Origin: JBHEBG01 sp046557915 | Lineage (GTDB): Bacteria > Bacteroidota > Bacteroidia > Flavobacteriales > Flavobacteriaceae | Direction of reading: 5' to 3' | DNA: 64,000 nucleotides | Assembly: GCF_046557915.1 (NCBI RefSeq) | Contig: NZ_JBHEBG010000001.1 | Coordinates: 1,178,001 to 1,242,000 of the forward strand | Shown here: piece by piece, positions 27,643-35,307 of the stretch | Layout: each line of letters starts with the position of its first letter | How positions within the stretch are numbered: position 1 is the stretch's first letter | Notes under the pieces: generated by a model | The model's database searches: none | The model's input: only the letters and a program-made list of their open reading frames with translations | Told to the model about the DNA's origin: nothing | Position numbers and translations under genes: made by a program

Positions 27643-27672
27643 TTGCGAAATTCAATTACCGATGTATATTTG
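27643..27672 (+). promoter_or_regulatory. Bacteroidota-type promoter of tRNA-Asp
   Basis: TTG at 27643-27645, a 19-nt spacer and TATATTTG at 27665-27672 match the -33/-7 consensus exactly. The tRNA begins 51 nt downstream, leaving a short leader of about 45 nt. Confidence 0.8.
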
Positions 27673-27723
27673 CACCCGCCTATGTAGCTTATGGCAGTTT
27701 AGGCGAAAATTGCACAATGCAAC

Positions 27724-27797
27724 GGTCTGGTAGTTCAGTTGGTTAGAATACCTGCCTGTCACGCAGGGGGTCGCGGGTTCGAGTCCCGTCCAGACCG
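27724..27797 (+). tRNA. tRNA-Asp (anticodon GTC)
   Basis: The 74-nt cloverleaf has acceptor arms GGTCTGG / CCAGACC, D-arm GTTC..., anticodon stem CCTGC / GCAGG with loop CTGTCAC (anticodon GTC), T-arm CGGGTTCGAGTCCCG, and discriminator G. CCA is not encoded. Its 3' end is the apparent attachment site of the adjoining integrative element: a recombinase remnant follows within about 100 nt. Confidence 0.97.
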
Positions 27798-27820
27798 CTA
27801 GAAATTGTTCAAAATTTCAC

Positions 27821-27855
27821 AAAAAGCCTGTAAATCAATGATTTGCAGGCTTTTT
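27821..27855 (+). terminator. Intrinsic terminator after tRNA-Asp
   Basis: Arms AAAAAGCCTGTAAATCA and TGATTTGCAGGCTTTTT (one G-T pair) close a tiny loop and end in a T-tract. It lies 24 nt past the tRNA. Confidence 0.85.
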
Positions 27856-27899
27856 CATTTTATTTAATGCCAAAAAACACCTCTAAAACCATATAAAAA

Positions 27900-28091
27900 G
27901 TGAGGAATTCGGTGCGTATTTCAAAACACTCGCCGATGTATGGCAAAATAAACATCCTATTTTACCCCAAAAAATTAAAGTCTGATACTGATGGAAAAGC
28001 CATGATTTATACTTGTGTAACCATTAATCGTAAACGTAGCGAGTTTAGTCTAGGTCGCCGCGTAGATGAGCACAGATGTGAATCAATCTGA
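27900..28091 (+). pseudogene. Tyrosine recombinase (integrase) remnant, arm-binding N-terminus only
   Basis: The frame reads VRNSVRISKHSPMYGKINIL, FYPKKLKSDTDGKAMIYTC and VTINRKRSEFSLGRR. This is the arm-type DNA-binding domain found at the start of Bacteroidota phage/conjugative-transposon integrases. It stops at 28091, after 63 residues, where a full enzyme has about 400. About 300 nt of broken AT-rich sequence follow (to about 28390) with no catalytic R-H-R-Y domain. Its position right behind tRNA-Asp fits a dead integrative element inserted at that tRNA. Confidence 0.75.
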
Positions 28092-28396
28092 AACAAGAGA
28101 GATAAGTTTGGATTATGGGTGGATGTAACTATTTAAGTTCATTAAAGTAGGTGACTCCGTTACCAAGTAGAAGAAATCCTTGGATATGAGGTTAAGAAGG
28201 AATGAATTAGACACGATTATTAGGCTTAGTTTTTCAAACATCAAGAACAGTTGGGACTATATTGATTTCTTGCATTAATTAGATAGTATAAACACTAAAA
28301 ATGAGTTTAAAGAATGACGACCAATATTCTTGGCAAAAATTCTATTGAGAAATTATTCTTTACTTTGGAATCTGACAAAAAAAGAACTTCTAATTC

Positions 28397-29233
28397 ATGA
28401 GTACCACACAACCAACCAAGGGTAGAGTAAAAACGATAAGGTATACATTTATCAGTAGTTCTGCATGGCGTTGGTTTCAGATAGTAGTTGTATTGACAAT
28501 TTTATCTTTAGTGGTCAATCATTTAGCATCACGCGATAGTTTTCCAGATAGTGAATCGTATAGATTTCCCATTGAAGGATTTCTGGCGTCTATTATTTTA
28601 TCCGCTTTCATTGGAATCATAGCGCATCTTAATTTTAAGTTTTACAAGAAGAAGTATTTTTCTAAAAAAGTAGAAACCGCTACTATTGCGCGGTTTCTGG
28701 CTTCCACTTTAGGATATATTACCATCATGTATATTCCTGTAAATATTATTTTGAATATAATTGTAGCAGCGCAAACAATATTCTATTATATACTAATAGG
28801 TTTGTTACTTACCTTATTACTTAGTTTTATTGGTGTCATATTGGTTTATGCACGCGATATTTACAAATTGTATTCAGCATCGATAAAAAGCGCTGAAATC
28901 ACGATTGAAAGTGGTGCAAAAACAACCAAACTTACTTATGAAGATATTGCATGCTTTTATAGCGAAAATAAAATTGTATATGCTGTTCAAAATGATGGCA
29001 CAACAATTAACACCGATTTTACATTGAATGAGCTCGAAGAAAAAATAAACGATCAATTGTTTTTTAGAGCCAATCGGAAAATTATCATTCACAAAGATGC
29101 TGTAGACCAAATTGAAAAGATTGAAAATGGCAAGTTGCGTATTCGGTTAAAAGCTTCTGTTGAAAACGATGCAATTGCTGAAATCAATATCAGTCGTTAC
29201 AAGCGAAAAGCATTTATGAATTGGTTTCAATAA
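28397..29233 (+). CDS. Membrane protein with C-terminal LytTR DNA-binding domain
   Basis: 278 residues. Four hydrophobic segments lie in residues about 25-155 (IVVVLTILSLVVNHLA; FLASIILSAFIGIIAHL; LGYITIMYIPVNIILNIIVA; ILIGLLLTLLLSFIGVILVY). The C-terminal 100 residues carry a LytTR pattern: IACFYSENKIVYAVQNDGTT, INTDFTLNELEEKI and FFRANRKIIIHKDAVDQIEK. Such one-component membrane regulators sense a signal at the membrane and bind DNA directly. It lies in the AT-rich insertion and may control the CPBP protease 125 nt downstream (inference). A 28-codon ORF (28314-28400) overlaps its start by ATGA and might couple translation. Confidence 0.85.
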   Translation: MSTTQPTKGRVKTIRYTFISSSAWRWFQIVVVLTILSLVVNHLASRDSFPDSESYRFPIEGFLASIILSAFIGIIAHLNFKFYKKKYFSKKVETATIARFLASTLGYITIMYIPVNIILNIIVAAQTIFYYILIGLLLTLLLSFIGVILVYARDIYKLYSASIKSAEITIESGAKTTKLTYEDIACFYSENKIVYAVQNDGTTINTDFTLNELEEKINDQLFFRANRKIIIHKDAVDQIEKIENGKLRIRLKASVENDAIAEINISRYKRKAFMNWFQ

Positions 29234-29358
29234 AAGATGCCAAAAACGATCGACTATTCAGATATAAATTCACGACCATTCAGTAAAAACATTAGTGTTT
29301 AAAGGGATTTTCAGAGATTTTGTTCATTATTTCGCTTAGAATTTAAAATCAACGAAAA

Positions 29359-30021
29359 ATGAACAAACTAACCTTAAGACAAACATTAACCCCATTAATT
29401 ACCATTGCAATCATCTGCTTTTTATGGTTTGGACCAATCCGTATTAGCTACATAGAAAATGTCATAATTTCTATATTAATCATTATAGCGAATTACATAG
29501 AATACAAAGGAAAACCATTTTTAGCACTTGGTTTTCAACGTGAAAAATTCACATTCAAAAACATTTTCGTACTTGCCCCATTAGTTGCACTAGGGCTCTT
29601 TGTTTTTTATGTCTTTGCATTGGTTCCTGGAATTACAGAACTCACAGGAGTTCCAATAGATTATTCAAGTTTTGATCAATTGAAAGGAAATCTTCCAGCC
29701 TGTTTAGTTGCTTTATTAATAGTTTGGGCTTCTGCGGGATTTGGAGAAGAAATTATCTTTCGTGGTTATTTCATGCGACAATTTGTAAAATTCTTTGGAG
29801 AAAGCAAAGTCAGTATTGTGCTTAATATTCTACTACTTGCTTGCTTTTTTGGCTTTATGCACAGTTATCAAGGAATTACAGGGCAGCTTGTTACAGGGGC
29901 AATCGGAGCCATCGTAGCGCTGATATTCTACCTGCGTAAATACGATTTGTGGTTTGTTGTTGCTGTACACGGTTTTTTTGACACCATTGCTTTAATTTGT
30001 GTTTACTTTGGTCTGGTGTAA
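29359..30021 (+). CDS. CPBP-family (CAAX-like) intramembrane metalloprotease
   Basis: 220 residues, largely hydrophobic. The family's catalytic motifs are complete: EEIIFRG (Glu130-Glu131, Arg135), GFMHSYQG (His168) and VAVHGFFDT (His204), set in transmembrane helices. CPBP proteases in bacteria often process or give immunity to peptide bacteriocins; the substrate here is unknown. Same strand as the LytTR regulator and inside the AT-rich tRNA-Asp insertion, so it probably arrived with the element. Confidence 0.88.
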   Translation: MNKLTLRQTLTPLITIAIICFLWFGPIRISYIENVIISILIIIANYIEYKGKPFLALGFQREKFTFKNIFVLAPLVALGLFVFYVFALVPGITELTGVPIDYSSFDQLKGNLPACLVALLIVWASAGFGEEIIFRGYFMRQFVKFFGESKVSIVLNILLLACFFGFMHSYQGITGQLVTGAIGAIVALIFYLRKYDLWFVVAVHGFFDTIALICVYFGLV

Positions 30022-30082
30022 CGATGCTAAGTAATCAGACTTACCCAGTGAATTTACTCAATAAAACACATTTACATTTCTC

Positions 30083-30090
30083 TATATTTG
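30083..30090 (+). promoter_or_regulatory. Orphan -7 promoter element
   Basis: TATATTTG matches the Bacteroidota -7 consensus exactly, 62 nt past the CPBP stop, with no gene directly downstream and a strong terminator 37 nt further on. No TTG sits at the right distance upstream. It would make a transcript of about 60 nt. Confidence 0.4.
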
Positions 30091-30126
30091 AGTTCTCCCT
30101 TACTTTAAGAACAAAAAATAACGGCT

Positions 30127-30157
30127 AAAAATACGTCCATAAAAAGGACGTATTTTT
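30127..30157 (+). terminator. Intrinsic terminator
   Basis: The perfect 12-bp stem AAAAATACGTCC / GGACGTATTTTT has a 7-nt loop and ends in five T. It serves either the CPBP protease gene 106 nt upstream or a short RNA from the element at 30083. Confidence 0.85.
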
Positions 30158-30309
30158 CATACACAAGACCTTTACAAAGATTAAATAAACGATTGATTAC
30201 GAACTAGTTTTTAGTATAGAAATATTAAACTTTGTTAAAAGGCTAGCATCCCGGTGCACCCAAAAATCGACTCCTTAGCAGGCCTTGGAAACAGGGCGTT
30301 TCAGGAAAA

Positions 30310-30331
30310 GTTCGAGTCCCGTCGAAATCGC
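30310..30331 (+). repeat. tRNA-Asp 3'-end-like fragment (candidate att duplication)
   Basis: GTTCGAGTCCCGTC (30310-30323) is identical to 27777-27790 of tRNA-Asp, and the next 8 nt match at 5 positions and end in CGC as the tRNA region does (19 of 22 overall). No other tRNA arm is intact here. It has the look of the far attachment site left when an element integrated at tRNA-Asp, bounding about 2.5 kb (27798-30331). Confidence 0.6.
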
Positions 30332-30332
30332 G

Positions 30333-30364
30333 AAAAGCCTTCAACATTTGTTGAAGGCTTTTTT
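30333..30364 (+). terminator. Intrinsic terminator after the tRNA-like fragment
   Basis: The 13-bp stem AAAAGCCTTCAAC / GTTGAAGGCTTTT has a 4-nt loop and T-tract, directly behind the tRNA-like fragment as the terminator at 27821 lies behind tRNA-Asp. The following 185 nt (to 30549) show no gene. Confidence 0.8.
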
Positions 30365-30549
30365 GTTATCAAGCGTTCATGCTATTTTTCAAGGACTTAG
30401 TGCTGTTTTTAAAATTGAGGCAATCTCTTTGTTGCCAGTTGTACGGCATGAGCCGATGAGAGCGTTTATTCCGCTCAAAAATAAAAGTTGATTATTGGTT
30501 TTATTGAACTCAATATAAGATAGCAACTTTCGATAATAGTCATAAAAAC

Positions 30550-30637
30550 TAAACGATGCCTAAGAGACAACATCAAGTTTTATTCAAAAGAGTGTTTACG
30601 GAGAACACTTTAAACAGCATAAGTCTGGTTACAGAAA
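30550..30637 (+). repeat. IS3-like orfA relic, copy A of a diverged direct repeat
   Basis: These 88 nt match 32194-32293 nearly throughout apart from a 12-nt gap. The frame starts MPKRQHQVLFKRVFTEN, which resembles the start of short IS3-family OrfA proteins, then runs on as 67 residues (30556-30759) without a recognisable helix-turn-helix. Taken as transposase debris. From 30638 to the next gene (30850) I see nothing else. Confidence 0.5.
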
Positions 30638-30849
30638 AAGATAACGCCCTTACTTTGAGCGTTAGTGGTCATACCAATCTTCGACTAAATTGCTGCTTGT
30701 CATATGGAAACCATGCTTCTGATCAAATATTTTTCTTTTGCACCTACTATCTGTGCTAAACCTACTCCAAAAATGTATTCAAATTATAGGATAAGTAAGT
30801 TTATTAAAATATCTTTATAACACAACAATCCATTTATTGGGAGTATATT

Positions 30850-31983
30850 ATGAAAGAGCATCTCAAGTACATGTTTTGCCGTGTTTTCATCCTGACTAAC
30901 TTAGTCCTCTTTTGCCATTCCGTAACTGCTCAAAAAATTGAAGTACAAAAGAGTGTTTATATTTCTGGAGAACCTGTGGTTGTTCAATTTTCAGACCTCC
31001 CGGCTTATGATCAAAATTGGATAACTATTGTGCCCCATGGGACACCCCAAGATAACTACGGGGAATGGTACTATACTTCTGGGGCGGTCAGTGGCTCAAA
31101 GACATTTAATAGACACCTAGAACCGGGCAAATATGAAGTTCGACTCTACTATAACTGGGATGGAGGTAGTGAACAAGGTGGTGGTTATAATATAGTTTTA
31201 CGACATTTTTTTGAAATAAAACTTCAAAACGATGAAGGTGAGACGGATGATTTGCTCTTAGAAAATCATCTTTATCAGCCAGATCAGCCAATGAATTTTG
31301 AAACGGGTGAAGGATTCCCAGAATGGTGGACAGAAGAAGATACCGAGAAGTTTTTGGATAGTCTACCTGGACAGCTTGAAAAAGAATTAAAAAATGCTGC
31401 AACAGAAAAAGCTATTGAACGAGGGATTGAGAAAGCCACCCGTAAATTGATTGCGCGTAAGTTAGCAGAAGGGGAGGCAAGAATTGTCCTTGATAGACTA
31501 ATCAAGAAAGGTAAAAGCCCAGAAGCAGCGACAAAAATTGCAAAACGCTTAGCTCAAAGACTAGAAAAGGAATATCTCTACAAACGCCCAGACCTTTTAA
31601 CTAGGGCTACCCCGTTCAAACAAGGTATTAAAAGTCTACGAAAATTAGTTAAGTCACCAAAACCATGGTTACGATGGAAAATAGGCAAGGTTTTCACCAA
31701 AGGTTTGGGAAAACTTGGAAGTCGTGCTTTTGCTGTTGCAGGACTTGTGGATGATATTTATACTATTGGTAAAGCCACTTGGCTTGGCTACCAAGCACAT
31801 AAGGCCGAAAAAGGTGCGAAGGAAGCTTGGAAACAGGCAAATGAAATACACCAAGATCTTATAGATTTTCGAAAAAGCCTCAACGATGAACAGCGCCTCA
31901 AAATTGAAGATCTTTATAAACGAGAACAAGAATATTTTAAAAGGGCGCGACAAAATAAAATGCCAATAGTAGTGGAGTCATGA
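30850..31983 (+). CDS. Secreted protein: SKICH/Ig-like domain plus basic helical C-terminus, function unknown
   Basis: 377 residues. A signal peptide ends near residue 28 (CHSVTAQ). Residues about 29-125 form an Ig-like sandwich: SGEPVVVQFSDLPAYDQNWI, GEWYYTSG and LEPGKYEVRLYYNWDGG resemble the SKICH-like N-terminal domains of some secreted phosphoesterases. Residues about 160-375 are helical and rich in Lys/Arg (ERGIEKATRKLIARKLAEG) with one glycine/alanine-rich segment (LGKLGSRAFAVAGLVDDIY), somewhat like pore-forming or toxin modules. No enzyme motif is visible. It sits between two IS-like relics in AT-rich DNA, so it is likely acquired cargo. The toxin idea is speculation. Confidence 0.7.
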   Translation: MKEHLKYMFCRVFILTNLVLFCHSVTAQKIEVQKSVYISGEPVVVQFSDLPAYDQNWITIVPHGTPQDNYGEWYYTSGAVSGSKTFNRHLEPGKYEVRLYYNWDGGSEQGGGYNIVLRHFFEIKLQNDEGETDDLLLENHLYQPDQPMNFETGEGFPEWWTEEDTEKFLDSLPGQLEKELKNAATEKAIERGIEKATRKLIARKLAEGEARIVLDRLIKKGKSPEAATKIAKRLAQRLEKEYLYKRPDLLTRATPFKQGIKSLRKLVKSPKPWLRWKIGKVFTKGLGKLGSRAFAVAGLVDDIYTIGKATWLGYQAHKAEKGAKEAWKQANEIHQDLIDFRKSLNDEQRLKIEDLYKREQEYFKRARQNKMPIVVES

Positions 31984-32193
31984 ATCATTTAAAAGTCCCG
32001 AAATCGATTAATTTGAGTCCACAAGATTTTTTGGTTTTTATAAATTGTTATTTAGTTGCGTAAATTCCTCATCCTACACAAAGATACTTGCGATGTTGAA
32101 TGGTTTTTTCGCCTTTTCAGCACATTGTTCAAAACAATATCCCAAGTATTTCATGCTTCCAAAATAATTATCAGCTGAAGTCAAAAGCTCAAA

Positions 32194-32565
32194 TAAACGA
32201 TGCCTAAGAGACAATATTAAGTTTACGTTATAGAGTTATCCAAAAGAGTGTTTACGGAGAACGCTTCAAACAGCATAAGTCTGATTACAGAAATAAAAAA
32301 GGCCATAAGCTCTCGTCAAGTGTGGTTCAAAAGTACGGTATGTATTTAAGACCCAGCCTTTACAATCATATAGGTCCTATGTCAACAAGATTAGAAGCTC
32401 TTAAAATGGAAGAAAGGCTGGCTTTAGAATTAAGGAGACAGCGATATGCGGTATGGTTCAATTAGTACGAAACAAGTATAACATTTGTCTCGAAGAATTA
32501 AATTTGAAAAAGTTCAAACAAACTATAATCAAATACATCGATTTCATTCCTTTTTGGGAGTATAA
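32194..32565 (+). pseudogene. Decayed IS3-like element, copy B
   Basis: The first 100 nt repeat 30550-30637, but the frame is broken by an early stop. The last 45 nt (32521-32565) read NYNQIHRFHSFLG, which matches the usual end of IS3-family OrfB transposases (YNxxRxHSSLGY). Between them only fragments remain. An internally deleted insertion sequence therefore fills most of the gap between the two genes; 31984-32193 show nothing recognisable. Confidence 0.55.
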
Positions 32566-32615
32566 AGATGTATTTTACATCCACAATAGCAAGTTGTAAC
32601 CAATTAAAACATCAA

Positions 32616-33467
32616 ATGAATATTTCAAAAACGGTATTGAACATTCTGATTCTATCTCTCTTTTTCTCTTGTAATAATCTTCAAAAGACTAAAGAGAAGA
32701 ATGATAAGCCTGTAGTTATTGAGCTTAAAGATTCTCCAATCAAAGTATTGAATTTTGCAACTTTTCATATGGGTTATACAAGCGATGCTCGTTCTATCGA
32801 ATTTGATGAAAATAATAAGAAAAATGTAGATTCAATTCATCAAATAGCTAAAGTACTTTCCGCTTTTGGACCAACAGTTATCGTTGTAGAAACTGCCCCT
32901 GATTACGATGAAACTTTACAAAGGAACTACGCTACTTATTTAAAAAACCCGAAAGCGGTTTTTGAAGGGCCAAATGAAGTTGAACTTCTTGCCTTTGAAG
33001 TCGGAAGATTAGCAGCTGTTGAACGAATTTATGGAATTGACCACAAATTGGAATATAACTATGGAATTGGTTCGGAAATTATAAATTCAATTGATTCATT
33101 AACTCACAACAGTTTTAAGTCAAATCCGTTCCGGTCAATTCCGAACTTGAATATGTTTGAGAATGGTTTATCACTAAATGAAAAATTACTACGAATAAAT
33201 CATCCTAAAGTGCTGGATTTACTTATAACTGCAAATGCAGATATTTTAACTTACGTAGGTACTGAAAATGGTTTCGAAGGAGCAGATGAAGCTGCAAAGT
33301 ATTATCAAAGAAATTTAAGAATTTATTCAAATCTAAATAGACTAAAATTAGATAACAAGGATAGGGTGTTTATTCTCTCAGGAGGGAGTCATACAGCTTT
33401 CTTACGAGAATTTATGAACAGAGATGAAACATATGAAATGGTCAATACTTTCGACTATTTAAAATAA
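32616..33467 (+). CDS. DUF5694-like lipoprotein (TraB/EreA-like fold)
   Basis: 283 residues from the ATG at 32616, which opens a clean lipoprotein signal (ILILSLFFSC, anchor Cys near 19); an ATG 16 codons upstream lies in IS debris. Landmarks are VLNFATFHMGYTSDA, VIVVETAPDYDETL and FILSGGSHTAFLREF, the spaced His/Glu/His pattern of DUF5694 and of the wider TraB/TIKI/erythromycin-esterase-like group, many of which are metal-dependent hydrolases. Activity is unproven. AT-rich like the neighbouring mobile region, so probably imported with it. Confidence 0.72.
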   Translation: MNISKTVLNILILSLFFSCNNLQKTKEKNDKPVVIELKDSPIKVLNFATFHMGYTSDARSIEFDENNKKNVDSIHQIAKVLSAFGPTVIVVETAPDYDETLQRNYATYLKNPKAVFEGPNEVELLAFEVGRLAAVERIYGIDHKLEYNYGIGSEIINSIDSLTHNSFKSNPFRSIPNLNMFENGLSLNEKLLRINHPKVLDLLITANADILTYVGTENGFEGADEAAKYYQRNLRIYSNLNRLKLDNKDRVFILSGGSHTAFLREFMNRDETYEMVNTFDYLK

Positions 33468-33634
33468 AAACAAATTAAATACTACTAAAGATAGGTCGCT
33501 CCTTCATAAAAATACAAATAGCTTCTTATCTTAGTAGTTCAAAAGAGCATTTAAAATCAATACTACTCCTATTGATTATCTTATATAGATTTTGGGCAAA
33601 TTTACTAGTGACTAACCTTAACAACTAAGTTTTT

Positions 33635-34648
33635 ATGAAATATATTGTTTGCCAAGAACCCGGTAATTTTGTTCTTAAAGAAAAGGAAAGGCCCACAAGA
33701 AAAGCCGGGGAAGCCCTTTTGAAGGTTAAGAAAGTAGGAATTTGTGGAACCGACCTGCATGCCTATGCCGGGAATCAGGCGTTTTTTTCCTATCCAAGGA
33801 TTTTGGGGCATGAATTGGCCACTCAGGTTATTGAAATAGAGGAAAATGACAAAGGAATCAGAGTAGGGGACAATGTAATTGTTATGCCCTATAAAAGTTG
33901 TGGAAGTTGTGTGGCATGTGTTAACGGACAAACCAATTGTTGTACAGAAATTAGTGTTATGGGTGTGCATTCCGATGGAGGTATGCAGGAAGAAATTGCG
34001 GTTCCTTTGGATTTGATTTTGCCGGCAAAAGAACTCAGCGATGATGAAATGACAATTGTTGAACCTCTTGCCATTGGGGCGCATGCCATCCGCAGGTCTT
34101 ATTTAAACCCCAAGGAAACCGTTGTTGTTATGGGTTGTGGCCCCATTGGAATTGGTATCATGAAGTTAGCCCAAATAAAAGGGGCAAAGGTTATTGCAAT
34201 GGACATAGACCAGGGTCGTTTGGATTATGCAAAAGAAAAGATAGGTGTAGACCATGTTGTTCTAGTAGGAGAGCATACCGAAGAAAAAATAGCAGCATTC
34301 ACCAATGGGGATATGGCAAACGTGGTATTTGATGCCACTGGAAATAGAAAAGCGCTCGAATCTGGGATAAATTATATGGCTCACGGTGGAAGGTATGTCC
34401 TAGTAGGATTGTCCAAGGGAGATTTGCTATTCTCCCATCCGGGGATCCATGCAAAGGAAACTACATTAATGTGCAGCAGAAATGCCACAAATGAAGACTT
34501 CCAATTGGTCATTGACATATTAAAAATAGGAAAATTCCCTACCAGCTCATTTATAACGCATAATGTGGATTTTTCGGAAATGATAAACCACTTCGACACT
34601 TGGTTGGATCCGGCCAATGGAGTTATTAAAGCTACCGTTAATTTTTAA
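33635..34648 (+). CDS. Zinc-dependent medium-chain dehydrogenase (sugar/polyol type)
   Basis: 337 residues. The MDR landmarks are all present: VGICGTDLHAYAG (catalytic zinc Cys), LGHELATQV (zinc His-Glu), structural zinc cluster CGSCVACVNGQTNCC (about 89-103) and NAD(P)-binding VVVMGCGPIGIGIMKLAQIK. The closest functional group by motif is sorbitol/L-idonate/galactitol or L-threonine dehydrogenase. GC content returns to the chromosomal norm here, marking the end of the AT-rich region. Monocistronic, with the terminator at 34688 behind it. The true substrate is unknown; a sugar alcohol or aldonate from the nearby glycan pathway is possible. Confidence 0.88.
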   Translation: MKYIVCQEPGNFVLKEKERPTRKAGEALLKVKKVGICGTDLHAYAGNQAFFSYPRILGHELATQVIEIEENDKGIRVGDNVIVMPYKSCGSCVACVNGQTNCCTEISVMGVHSDGGMQEEIAVPLDLILPAKELSDDEMTIVEPLAIGAHAIRRSYLNPKETVVVMGCGPIGIGIMKLAQIKGAKVIAMDIDQGRLDYAKEKIGVDHVVLVGEHTEEKIAAFTNGDMANVVFDATGNRKALESGINYMAHGGRYVLVGLSKGDLLFSHPGIHAKETTLMCSRNATNEDFQLVIDILKIGKFPTSSFITHNVDFSEMINHFDTWLDPANGVIKATVNF

Positions 34649-34687
34649 AATTATACAGACTGGGTAAAGTTCAAAAAAGGAAAGCAA

Positions 34688-34721
34688 AAACCCTCTGTCT
34701 TTAAATAAAGACAAAGGGTTT
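34688..34721. terminator. Bidirectional hairpin between convergent genes
   Basis: Arms AAACCC-GTCTTT and AAAGAC-GGGTTT with a symmetric 3x3 internal loop (34688-34702 / 34707-34721) lie between the dehydrogenase and the SnoaL-like gene. A/T tracts are only modest. Confidence 0.55.
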
Positions 34722-34752
34722 GATATAAGCTATCTAAATGGGAATGCATAAA

Positions 34753-35109
34753 TTACATATGGTAATAGCGCTCTCTATAAATTTTTCCGTCTTTCCACTC
34801 GGTAGCCACGGTCTGTTCCGAAAGCATGGTGCTGCCGTCTTTTAATTTCAATTCCATTACCGCATCATAAAAAGAATGATTTCCCTTTATGGCATAATTG
34901 TTTACATCATACCTGATAAATTCTGCAAGTTGATTGTCTATAAAATCTTGCTCAAACTTCACATTAAGAGCTTTGCCTTTTTTTGGATCATCATTACCTT
35001 CCCTTAATTCTACATCGTCGTGTAAATAGGTTTCCATGGCCTCAATGAACGCTCCTTGTGATAATAGTTGATGAATGTGGGTAAGGTTTTTTTCAATTGT
35101 ACTTTCCAT
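34753..35109 (-). CDS. SnoaL-like (NTF2-fold) small protein
   Basis: 118 residues from the ATG at 35109, which begins MESTIEKNLTHIHQLLSQGA; a frame start 12 codons upstream is less likely. One helix pair, EAMETYLHDDVELREGNDDP, YAIKGNHSFYDAVMELKLKD and a Trp/Tyr-rich final strand (ATEWKDGKIYRERYYHM) fit the cone-shaped NTF2/SnoaL fold. Members bind small hydrophobic ligands or act as isomerases or cyclases. No catalytic Asp/His pair can be assigned. Single gene between a hairpin and a gene-free 200 nt. Confidence 0.7.
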   Translation of the reverse strand: MESTIEKNLTHIHQLLSQGAFIEAMETYLHDDVELREGNDDPKKGKALNVKFEQDFIDNQLAEFIRYDVNNYAIKGNHSFYDAVMELKLKDGSTMLSEQTVATEWKDGKIYRERYYHM

Positions 35110-35307
35110 AATTTCTATATTTTTTAGGTTACTATTTTTGTACATGCGCTAAACGGCTGCACTTATAATTTGATAGTACAAAGATGCTATGGTAATTGCG
35201 GGTATAAAATGGCATTATTTCCCTAATGCTTGTAGAATGTTCCCTAAATAGAAGATTTGTATAGGTGAAAACGCGGGTATAATGTGGGTAAGCGGGAGCC
35301 TCGGGTA

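Noticed and set aside
28314..28400. 28-codon frame overlapping the LytTR gene start by ATGA
   Set aside because: The overlap looks like translational coupling, but the peptide has no recognisable feature and lies in degenerate island DNA; not strong enough to call a gene.
30285..30491. 68-residue frame over the tRNA-like fragment
   Set aside because: It runs through the tRNA-like sequence and a strong terminator hairpin, so coding is unlikely.
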